Of a stretch of DNA of 12,505 bases, positions 1 to 4,717 are shown one piece after another. The DNA is taken from assembly GCA_964523005.1 (NCBI GenBank), contig CAZFZL010000044.1:1-12505 (forward strand). The letters run 5' to 3'. Origin of the DNA: UMGS1307 sp964523005. Lineage in GTDB: Bacteria > Bacillota > Clostridia > Oscillospirales > CAG-382. Below the pieces are notes generated by a model, which was given only the letters and a program-made list of their open reading frames with translations, did not search any database and was not told the DNA's origin. How positions within the stretch are numbered: position 1 is the stretch's first letter; each line of letters opens with the position of its first letter. A program made the translations under genes and the position numbers.

Positions 1-498
1 CTGCTGATCCTCGACGGAACGCGCTCCGACGGCGACATACGCAAGCAGATCCGATAGGTATCTGTGATTTTCCGGATAAAGCATTTCGTCGGCACACGAA
101 AGTCCCGTCTCCATAAGCGCCTTCATATGAAGCTCGCGAATGGCGATAACGCCCTTCATTATATTCGGGCGCTCCTCCGGATCTGGCTGATGAAGCATAC
201 CCTTGTAGCCGTCCCCTACGGTGCGCGGCTTGTTCGTGTATATCCTCGGAATTATGATGATTTTGTCCGCAACCTTCTCCGACACCTTTTTCAGCCGTCC
301 GATATAATCAAGCACGGGCTTTTCCGAATCGGCGGAGCACGGCCCGATTATCAGCAGAAATTTGTCGCTTTCTCCCGAAAACACGGCTTTTATCTCTCTG
401 TCCCTCTGCGCCTTGATTTCGGCGTACTCCTCCGGCAGAGGATACATTTCCTTTATTTCCTTCGGTATCGGGAGCTTTCTGATGAATTCCATATTCAT
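1..498 (-). CDS. aroF: Class I DAHP synthase (3-deoxy-7-phosphoheptulonate synthase), 5' part only
   Basis: This gene condenses phosphoenolpyruvate and erythrose-4-phosphate, the first step of the shikimate pathway, in the cytoplasm. The reverse strand reads open from an ATG at 498 to the window edge, giving 166 residues; full-length family members are about 340-350, so roughly half is present. Diagnostic segments are IIGPCSA (about residues 50-56, with the likely metal-ligand Cys54), RIYTNKPRTVGDGYKG (85-100) and LLAYVAVGARSVEDQQ (151-166), all matching the AroF/AroG/AroH family. An in-frame ATG at 492 is an alternative start; the upstream AAAGAAG is only a weak ribosome binding site. The isozyme symbol is approximate, because the feedback class (Phe, Tyr or Trp) cannot be told from this part. 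Confidence 0.93.
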   Translation of the reverse strand, partial: MNMEFIRKLPIPKEIKEMYPLPEEYAEIKAQRDREIKAVFSGESDKFLLIIGPCSADSEKPVLDYIGRLKKVSEKVADKIIIIPRIYTNKPRTVGDGYKGMLHQPDPEERPNIMKGVIAIRELHMKALMETGLSCADEMLYPENHRYLSDLLAYVAVGARSVEDQQ

Positions 499-578
499 TT
501 TCGTATTTCTTCTTTCGTTATCTAATTTTTTATTGTTTTTTATCGAAGAGCGCACGGTGAAGCGACGATTTTCTCATC

Positions 579-607
579 ATTATGACCATTCCTTTCGCTG
601 CGCTCAA
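579..607 (-). promoter_or_regulatory. Candidate sigma-A promoter for the DAHP synthase gene
   Basis: On the minus strand a TTGAGC box (602-607) lies 17 bases from CATAAT (579-584), giving 4/6 and 5/6 matches to the consensus. Transcription would start near 572 and leave a leader of about 74 bases. The -35 box lies inside the inverted repeat at 598-645, so a DNA-binding regulator could act there. Prediction only. Confidence 0.45.
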
Positions 608-645
608 GGCACAAAAGGGCATGAAACTCTTGTGCCGAAACGCAG
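598..645. repeat. Interrupted inverted repeat upstream of the DAHP synthase gene
   Basis: CTGCG (598-602) pairs with CGCAG (641-645), and inside it GGCACAA (608-614) pairs with TTGTGCC (630-636) around a 15-base loop. It sits between the aroF start and the IS110 left end and overlaps the predicted aroF -35 box. It could be an operator, an RNA leader structure from a more distant promoter, or a remnant of target-site structure. No U-tract makes it a clear terminator. Confidence 0.5.
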
Positions 646-670
646 ATTTCAAGATTATGTGTTAGAATAT

Positions 671-686
671 ACTTGAGAAAACAGGC
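671..686 (+). repeat. Left subterminal inverted repeat of the IS110 element
   Basis: ACTTGAGAAAACAGGC is the reverse complement of the right-end GCCTGTTTTCAAGT (2184-2197), except for two extra bases (GA) in the left copy. A third, imperfect copy in the right-end orientation lies at 852-865 near the recombinase start. Confidence 0.6.
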
Positions 687-689
687 ACA

Positions 690-883
690 CTACAGAGTAC
701 GTGGAGGTGAGTGGGCGCAGCGCACGCTGAACCGCATCATTATGTGTACCGATTGCTCTTTCAAGCACAAATCTGTGGGGCTTCGCACCCCGTAATCTTA
801 TCTTTGGAGAGACTAACTACTCGTTTTTCAGTGAGCAATCAGTCAATGCCCGTTTTCTCAAATATCTTTGAGAGGACGGTATT
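690..883 (+). ncRNA. Candidate IS110 bridge RNA region (recombinase leader)
   Basis: IS110-group elements are known to express a bridge RNA of about 170-180 bases from the non-coding end upstream of the recombinase, with loops that pair with target and donor DNA. This leader has the right place and length. It shows GATTGCTC (751-758) pairing perfectly with GAGCAATC (833-840), closing an internal region that holds a GGGG/CCCC hairpin (about 777-791), followed by a second hairpin TCTCAAA-TATC-TTTGAGA (856-873). Short matches to the IS ends and flank occur at 739-747, 759-765, 825-835 and 852-865. I see no coding alternative that makes sense. The function is inferred from family knowledge, and the folds were found by eye. 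Confidence 0.5.
856..873 (+). promoter_or_regulatory. Hairpin overlapping the recombinase ribosome binding site
   Basis: TCTCAAA (856-862) and TTTGAGA (867-873) form a perfect 7-bp stem with a TATC loop. The 3' arm supplies the first half of the GAGAGGA ribosome binding site (870-876) seven bases before the ATG at 884, so folding could restrain recombinase translation. The 5' arm also belongs to the third inverted-repeat copy. Confidence 0.5.
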
Positions 884-2131
884 ATGCTTAAAATCGTTTA
901 CCCCATCTGCTGTGGACTTGATGTTCACCGCGACTTCGTTTATTCCTGCGTTGCTACCACGGAAAATGGAGTTACCACCTACAAAAGCCATCGCTTCTCA
1001 ACCTTTACAAAAGGTCTGCGGGAGCTGTTGTCGTGGCTTTTGCAGAACAACTGCCGTGATGTCTGCATGGAAAGCACCGGAAAGTACTGGATTCCTGTCT
1101 ACAACATCCTTGAATCGGATTGCAAAATTGTTCTGGCGCACCCAAAGTATGTCAAAGCAATCAGAGGCAAGAAAACCGACAAAAAGGATGCGAAATGGAT
1201 TGCGGACATCTTCAAACACGACCTCGTTTCCGGCAGCTTTATCCCTCCGGCGGATATCCGTCAGCTTCGTGACCTTGTGCGTTACAATGTCAAGCTCACG
1301 GGTTACACGACCGGTGAAAAAAACCGCGCTCAGAATTGTCTTACCGTTTCCAACCTGAAGCTCGACAGTGTTTTCTCCGACGTCTTCGGCAAAGCGTCTT
1401 CAAATATTATCGGTTGTATCCTTAAAACTCCGTCGGAGAAGATATCCGATGTGTCTGTCTTTCGTACCAAAGGTATGAAAGCAACTGATGAGGAAGTTCT
1501 TGATGCTGTTGATGGTGAAATGTGTCCCGAGCAGGCGGAAAAGTTGCGGATTATCCGTTCGCACATGGATGGACTTGAACTTTGCAAGGCGAATCTGATG
1601 TCGCTGATTCTCACAACCGCCGAAAAATATCTTCCCGAAATTAACCTTGTTTCTACCGCTCCCGGGTTAACCGCGCATTCGGCAATATCCGTAATCGGTG
1701 AAGTTGGCGTTGATATGTCGGTCTTTCCCTCTTCAAAGCACCTCTGCTCATGGGCAGGTCTTGCTCCGCAGAACGACCAAAGCGCCGGTAAGAAGAAAAC
1801 CACACGCATCAGCCGTGCCGGGGTTTACATCAAACCATTATTGGTTCAATGTGCGCTTGCCGCAATCAAGAGCAAGAACAAGCACCCGGAAATTGTCAGC
1901 CGTTACAATGCTCTGAAAAAGCGCAGAGGTCACAAAAAAGCCGTGATTGCAATTGCAAGAATGTTGTTGACTGCCATCTACAATATTCTCAAAAAGCATG
2001 AACCGTACAATCCTGAACTTTATCGTAAATCCGATACTCCTCCGGAGCATCGCAAAGTGACTGTCGAAGAAGCTGTATTTATCTTACAGCGTCAGGGGTA
2101 CATCGTTTCATCACCGACTCCTGTCGGTTGA
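884..2131 (+). CDS. IS110-family transposase (DEDD/Ser recombinase)
   Basis: A 415-residue recombinase that cuts and joins IS ends and target DNA under bridge-RNA guidance. The N-terminal RuvC-like DEDD domain shows GLDVHRDF (Asp13), CMESTGKYW (Glu63) and KKTDKKDAKW (Asp99, Asp102). The C-terminal Transposase_20-type domain (about 255-345) shows TAPGLTAHSAISVIGEVG, WAGLAPQNDQSAGKKK and ISRAGVYIKPLLVQCALAA. Ser300 in NDQSAGK is the expected catalytic serine (inferred from the family). Length is normal and all motifs are present, so the protein is probably active. The start at 884 is fixed by GAGAGGA seven bases upstream. The host range is not obvious from the sequence. Confidence 0.95.
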   Translation: MLKIVYPICCGLDVHRDFVYSCVATTENGVTTYKSHRFSTFTKGLRELLSWLLQNNCRDVCMESTGKYWIPVYNILESDCKIVLAHPKYVKAIRGKKTDKKDAKWIADIFKHDLVSGSFIPPADIRQLRDLVRYNVKLTGYTTGEKNRAQNCLTVSNLKLDSVFSDVFGKASSNIIGCILKTPSEKISDVSVFRTKGMKATDEEVLDAVDGEMCPEQAEKLRIIRSHMDGLELCKANLMSLILTTAEKYLPEINLVSTAPGLTAHSAISVIGEVGVDMSVFPSSKHLCSWAGLAPQNDQSAGKKKTTRISRAGVYIKPLLVQCALAAIKSKNKHPEIVSRYNALKKRRGHKKAVIAIARMLLTAIYNILKKHEPYNPELYRKSDTPPEHRKVTVEEAVFILQRQGYIVSSPTPVG

Positions 2132-2154
2132 GTTCGGTTCAATATCGCTTTTTT

Positions 2155-2172
2155 GACCACTTCGGAGTGGTC
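2155..2172. repeat. Hairpin at the IS110 right end
   Basis: GACCACT and AGTGGTC form a perfect 7-bp stem around TCGG, 24 bases past the recombinase stop. A T-run precedes it on the plus strand and none follows on either strand, so it does not read as a terminator. It may be an end-recognition structure or part of the 3' UTR. Confidence 0.55.
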
Positions 2173-2183
2173 TGGATTCTTGC

Positions 2184-2197
2184 GCCTGTTTTCAAGT
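2184..2197 (-). repeat. Right subterminal inverted repeat of the IS110 element
   Basis: GCCTGTTTTCAAGT mirrors the left repeat at 671-686 with a two-base gap. It lies 53 bases past the recombinase stop, so the right non-coding end is short. Confidence 0.6.
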
Positions 2198-2260
2198 GAG
2201 TTACTTACCGTAATGTTTCAATCTTTGTTTCCTCCGAAAATCATGTTTTGTTTCTTGAAC

Positions 2261-2304
2261 GCGTTGCTTGCAATACATTGCTTGCAATACATTGCTTGCA
2301 ACGC
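2261..2304. repeat. Short tandem repeat inside an inverted repeat
   Basis: Two and a half copies of a 14-base unit, CTTGCAATACATTG (2267-2280, 2281-2294, then CTTGCAA at 2295-2301), are bounded by GCGTTGC (2261-2267) and its reverse complement GCAACGC (2298-2304). Each unit also contains GCAAT/ATTGC. It has no spacers and is not a CRISPR. It lies just outside the IS110 right end. Confidence 0.7.
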
Positions 2305-2501
2305 GGCGTTTATGTTAAATTGTTGTATTGGGCTGGGTTGTACTTTTCAGTATACGGTATTTATATGGTGGCTGTGCTGTATTCGTGCGACTGAGCGTGT
2401 GAATTTGTTCCGACGCAAAAAGTATATCCAAAAATCCCGGTTTATGCAACCTACGCTCCGTAATTTTTGGTAGAGAGCCGGAAAAGTCGGTTCTACCGGT
2501 C

Positions 2502-2563
2502 AAAAAATCATCTCTACTGCCAGTAGAAAACGTTGTGGCAGAAGCGTTTACGACTTCTGCCAC
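2502..2563 (-). terminator. Tandem terminator hairpins for the zinc-ribbon gene
   Basis: Read on the minus strand, the first hairpin downstream of the stop at 2586 is GTGGCAGAAG/CTTCTGCCAC (10 bp, 2535-2563). The second is TCTACT-GGC-AGTAGA (2513-2527), followed after four bases by six Ts (plus-strand 2502-2507). The second fits an intrinsic terminator best; the first has a poor U-tract. The core GGCAGAAGCGTTT of the first recurs in the terminator at 11524-11563. Confidence 0.6.
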
Positions 2564-2585
2564 TAATTATATTTCTTGTATTCGA

Positions 2586-3185
2586 TTAAAACAGATAAGG
2601 GAGCGTTGTGCGTGCGAGATCGTAATAATCACCGGAAAAGTATCCTTCCTGCGAACCTGCGATGATCGATGCGGCGATGAAAATCAACAAGATAAGCATG
2701 GCAAGCGACGATAAAATGATGGCAATCACTGAAGTTATCCTTCCTGCGACCGCTTTTGGCGTACGGCAGAGCTTGATTGCCTTTGATGAAAGATATGCGC
2801 CGATTATTCCGAGAATCAACGATACAAATGACGTGAAAAACGGCAGAAGAATACACAACGCGAGCGAGATGATCCCAAGGACAAGCCCTCCCGTGTCATT
2901 CGCGCTTACACCGCTGCCGGGTGCGTTTTGATACTGAGATTGCCGGGGCATTATGACGGGTACCGGCTCGTAAAGCGGTGTTTTCTGTTCCGGCGCAAAA
3001 ACAGCATCGGTAACGACGGGTGCTTCCGGCTGATGTATGACGTCGCATTGATCATTGGACGGCAAAGATATATCTTTATTGCTCTGCGCGCTGCCGGTCT
3101 GTGAGCGGAGCACATTCTTTCCGCAGCGAGAACAGAAAACTGCGTAATCCTCAAGCGAATTACCGCAGAATATACAATACTTCAT
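2586..3185 (-). CDS. Zinc-ribbon membrane protein (DUF4190-like)
   Basis: A 199-residue protein of unknown function. It opens with a double-CXXC zinc ribbon, CIFCGNSLEDYAVFCSRCG (Cys4, Cys7, Cys18, Cys21), followed by a Pro/Gln-rich linker (about 30-98) and hydrophobic segments at about 99-135 and 148-176 that resemble DUF4190-type membrane pairs. Such proteins are common in Clostridia and are thought to sit in the membrane with the zinc ribbon in the cytoplasm. The start is the ATG at 3185, not a frame extension further upstream, because GGGAG lies at a proper distance (about 3195-3199) and the zinc ribbon begins at once. It has its own promoter (3219-3247) and is probably monocistronic. Confidence 0.85.
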   Translation of the reverse strand: MKYCIFCGNSLEDYAVFCSRCGKNVLRSQTGSAQSNKDISLPSNDQCDVIHQPEAPVVTDAVFAPEQKTPLYEPVPVIMPRQSQYQNAPGSGVSANDTGGLVLGIISLALCILLPFFTSFVSLILGIIGAYLSSKAIKLCRTPKAVAGRITSVIAIILSSLAMLILLIFIAASIIAGSQEGYFSGDYYDLARTTLPYLF

Positions 3186-3218
3186 ATTGGCGTCTCCCTT
3201 TTTTATGTAGTTATAAAA

Positions 3219-3247
3219 ATTATAGTATATCTTTATAGGAAAAGCAA
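3219..3247 (-). promoter_or_regulatory. Sigma-A promoter for the zinc-ribbon gene
   Basis: On the minus strand TTGCTT (3242-3247), 17 bases, then a perfect TATAAT (3219-3224). Transcription would start near 3212, giving a leader of about 27 bases. The box lies just past the SRAP stop at 3253. Confidence 0.65.
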
Positions 3248-3252
3248 CATAA

Positions 3253-3831
3253 TTATTCAACCTTTGCGAGCGTGAGGCATTCTTCGCGTGCGTCCGGGAT
3301 CCCGTCGCCGGAAACCAGGAAAGCCATTGCGCTGTCGCGGGAGAGCAGTAGCGGCATACGCTCGTGGACGGCGGCGTATGTGCCATACGCGCAGCGCGTC
3401 ATAACGGTGAAAACGGGAGCATTCTTCCCCTGCTCATATTTGTACAGCCCTGCCATATACAGTGTTTTGCCGGCCTTGCCCGAAAAGCGCCAGAGAGTTT
3501 TTTCACTGCCGTTGGTTTTCCATTCATAATAGCTCTGCGCCGGGATGATGCAGCGACGGCGCGCAAATGAGTCGGCGAATAAGGGCTTCACAGATGCTGT
3601 TTCGCTCCTTGCGTTCGCAACGCATTTCCCGGCAAGTGAAAACCCCCACTGCATCGGATAAAGCCGTACTGTACTGTCCTTTCCCCTGGAAAAAACGGGC
3701 GCGTATTGCTTTGGAAAAATATCACCGTATTCGATAAGCCCTGCGTCGGGGCAGCGTCTTTCAAGGTCATCAAGGTGTTTTAGCATCTCCGGCGAAGCGT
3801 CGGAGGGCGCGATGTAGAATCTGCAGCACAT
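3253..3831 (-). CDS. SRAP/HMCES family protein (YedK-like abasic-site protein)
   Basis: A 192-residue SOS response-associated peptidase family protein. Family members form a covalent thiazolidine link between the N-terminal cysteine and abasic sites in single-stranded DNA, protecting them during replication. The true start is the ATG at 3831, preceded by AAAGGA at about 6 bases, because it places the essential cysteine at position 2 (MCCRFY); an upstream TTG at 3846 would bury it. The other expected residues are visible: Asn in VANARSET, Glu in IPAQSYYEW and His in AAVHERMPLLL. The upstream terminator (3846-3881) abuts its ribosome binding site and I see no promoter in between, so it may depend on read-through from the riboswitch-controlled gene or on a promoter inside that gene. 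Confidence 0.95.
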   Translation of the reverse strand: MCCRFYIAPSDASPEMLKHLDDLERRCPDAGLIEYGDIFPKQYAPVFSRGKDSTVRLYPMQWGFSLAGKCVANARSETASVKPLFADSFARRRCIIPAQSYYEWKTNGSEKTLWRFSGKAGKTLYMAGLYKYEQGKNAPVFTVMTRCAYGTYAAVHERMPLLLSRDSAMAFLVSGDGIPDAREECLTLAKVE

Positions 3832-3845
3832 AGGCGTTCCTTTCA

Positions 3846-3881
3846 AAAAAACAAGAGCCTGCGCACAACGTGCAAAGGCTC
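3846..3881 (-). terminator. Intrinsic terminator after the receiver-like gene
   Basis: On the minus strand GAGCCT (plus 3876-3881) pairs with AGGCTC (plus 3855-3860), with an inner GCAC/GTGC stem and a short loop, followed by TTG and seven Ts. It lies 19 bases past the stop of the 3900-4340 gene and ends directly at the SRAP ribosome binding site. Confidence 0.8.
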
Positions 3882-3899
3882 CTGACTTTCGCTTGTCCG

Positions 3900-4340
3900 T
3901 TATCCCGCTATCTCTCCGAGCAGCATAGCATGGGATGAATCGTTGATGTACTCATGACAGAGCTTATAAGTCGTCCGCCGAGATGAGTATACCACTTTGT
4001 CTAATGCCGCGTCAAGTATTTCCGCGTCATATTCGCCGACGATTATATCGGCGACGCGAACTTGCACTGCACCGAAGTACAGCTCGTTGTTTACGTTGTC
4101 GGTTATCATGATGACAGGCAGCTCGTCTCTGATCGCGCAGAGGCGCTCAAGATAGAGGAAAGATCTCATGTCGTAACTCTCGCACATTATCACGACCGAG
4201 TCGACCTGACTGTTTTTGTAATAGGCTTCGGCTTCTTCAATCGTAGAGCAACCCTTGAATTTGAGCAGCTTTATCTGTCCGCATACGTCAGACAGCTCTT
4301 CCAGCCATTCTTTTCTCGAGCTTATTCCAAGCAGACGCAT
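3900..4340 (-). CDS. Stand-alone receiver-like (pseudo-receiver) protein under c-di-GMP riboswitch control
   Basis: A 146-residue protein whose core (about 46-118) follows a CheY-like receiver: a strand VDSVVIM (46-52), a strand LPVIMIT (74-80) with the usual Thr, a strand ADIIVGEY (97-104), and an amphipathic last helix EILDAALDKVV. The phospho-acceptor Asp after the third strand appears to be Cys53, the N-terminal acidic pair is missing (MRLLGISSRKEW) and the conserved Lys of the fifth strand is not seen. It is therefore probably not phosphorylated. No output domain is attached; a C-terminal tail of about 28 residues remains. The start at 4340 is supported by AAAGGAAG upstream; an extension to 4415 would run into the leader. 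Assignment is by pattern, so a different Rossmann-like fold is possible. Confidence 0.8.
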   Translation of the reverse strand: MRLLGISSRKEWLEELSDVCGQIKLLKFKGCSTIEEAEAYYKNSQVDSVVIMCESYDMRSFLYLERLCAIRDELPVIMITDNVNNELYFGAVQVRVADIIVGEYDAEILDAALDKVVYSSRRTTYKLCHEYINDSSHAMLLGEIAG

Positions 4341-4384
4341 TTTTTTGACTTCCTTTCGCTTACGCTTTAAACTTCCGCTTCGGC

Positions 4385-4423
4385 AAAAGACGCATAAGGA
4401 GCTTACGCTCATCACTGCGCGTC
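4385..4423 (-). terminator. Terminator-like hairpin in the riboswitch expression platform
   Basis: On the minus strand GACGC (plus 4419-4423) and GCGTC (plus 4389-4393) enclose an inner GAGC-GTAA-GCTC stem, followed by four Ts. It lies between the aptamer and the start codon at 4340. The U-tract is short, so the terminator would be weak or conditional, as expected for a switch. Confidence 0.5.
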
Positions 4424-4430
4424 GTAAAAA

Positions 4431-4507
4431 TGCGGTCAGGCTGCCACGCCGCTGCGTGGCTCAGGCCCTGTGACTTTGCGTCGCCGGCTTTCGCCGGTTT
4501 TGCCGAA
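4431..4507 (-). promoter_or_regulatory. Class I cyclic-di-GMP riboswitch (GEMM-I)
   Basis: The leader RNA, read on the minus strand, carries the hallmarks of the GEMM-I aptamer in order: CGGCAAAA, a stem CCGGC-GAAA-GCCGG with a GNRA tetraloop, the conserved GACGCAAAG, CACAGGGCCTGAG, a second stem CCACGC-AGCG-GCGTGG, and the closing CAGCCTGACCGC. This order and the joining sequences match the Vc2-type consensus from memory. The aptamer binds cyclic-di-GMP and controls the downstream gene (3900-4340). It begins about 20 bases after the predicted transcription start. Confidence 0.88.
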
Positions 4508-4536
4508 ACATATTCACTTTTCGATTTATCACACAC

Positions 4537-4565
4537 ATACTATCACACCGGAAAAGAATTGTCAA
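4537..4565 (-). promoter_or_regulatory. Promoter of the riboswitch leader
   Basis: On the minus strand a perfect TTGACA (plus 4560-4565), 17 bases, then TAGTAT (plus 4537-4542, 4/6). The DNA upstream (4566-4673) is very A+T-rich and could act as an UP element. Transcription would start near 4529, about 190 bases before the start codon, which fits a riboswitch leader. Confidence 0.8.
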
Positions 4566-4673
4566 GAGAAAAATCAAAAATGTTTACAATTTGTTCACAA
4601 TTATTTTCATATATCCTAAAAAAACGCTCTATAGACACCATTTGAAGCACAAAGGCATAAAAATAAAGAGAAT

Positions 4674-4700
4674 CACGCCGCTGTGCGCGGCGGCGGCGTG
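4674..4700 (-). terminator. Terminator of the ADP-ribosylglycohydrolase-like gene
   Basis: CACGCCGC (4674-4681) and GCGGCGTG (4693-4700) form a GC-rich 8-bp stem 17 bases past the stop at 4718. On the minus strand it is followed by the T-rich ATTCTCTTTATTTTTATG. Confidence 0.75.
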
Positions 4701-4717
4701 CTGCAATCTGTTATTTT

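Larger units (their letters stand above)
499..670. other. Non-coding gap between DAHP synthase and the IS110 element
   Basis: About 170 bases with no convincing gene. It holds the predicted aroF promoter, the inverted repeat at 598-645 and, next to the IS, the TTTCAAG and ATTATGTGT segments (647-662) that recur in the IS leader. The short open frames here are antisense or chance. Confidence 0.6.
671..2200 (+). mobile_element. IS110-family insertion sequence, apparently intact (ends approximate)
   Basis: It consists of a recombinase gene (884-2131), a long structured 5' non-coding part (about 190 bases) and a short 3' non-coding part (about 70 bases), which is the layout of the IS110 group rather than IS1111. 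Imperfect inverted repeats mark the ends: 671-686 and 2184-2197. Exact ends are not fixed. A TACTT direct repeat (670-674 and 2202-2206), a TTTCAAG direct repeat (647-653 and 2190-2196) and a possible GT core (661-662 and 2196-2197) give competing boundaries. The element sits in the gap between two minus-strand genes and breaks no recognised gene. IS110 elements move as circles through a DEDD/Ser recombinase and an RNA guide. Confidence 0.75.
2201..2585. other. Gene-free, structure-rich stretch right of the IS
   Basis: Nearly 390 bases without a credible gene: the open frames here have no start signal and atypical composition. It contains the tandem repeat at 2261-2304, an 8-bp inverted repeat CCAAAAAT/ATTTTTGG (2428-2435 and 2463-2470) with an inner CGG/CCG, an imperfect stem around 2471-2496, a 6-bp hairpin (2513-2527) and a 10-bp hairpin (2535-2563). 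The last two probably terminate the zinc-ribbon gene. A non-coding RNA is possible but no known family is recognised. Confidence 0.5.

Noticed and set aside
64..525. 153-residue plus-strand open frame at the left edge
   Set aside because: It is antisense to the DAHP synthase frame, whose motifs are unmistakable.
711..1358. 215-residue open frame overlapping the IS110 leader and recombinase
   Set aside because: It is a shadow of the recombinase frame, lacks family motifs, and its upstream part covers the structured leader.
2155..2172. Hairpin after the recombinase stop as a transcription terminator
   Set aside because: The T-run precedes the stem on the plus strand and becomes an A-run after it on the minus strand, so neither direction fits.
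2261..2304. Tandem repeat as a possible small CRISPR
   Set aside because: The 14-base units are directly adjacent without spacers and no cas gene is near.
2153..2473. 106-residue plus-strand open frame right of the recombinase
   Set aside because: No ribosome binding site, odd composition, and it crosses the IS end and the tandem repeat.
4485..4501. CCGGC/GCCGG hairpin followed by TTTT as a plus-strand terminator
   Set aside because: No plus-strand gene lies upstream; the hairpin is the GNRA-capped stem of the riboswitch on the other strand.
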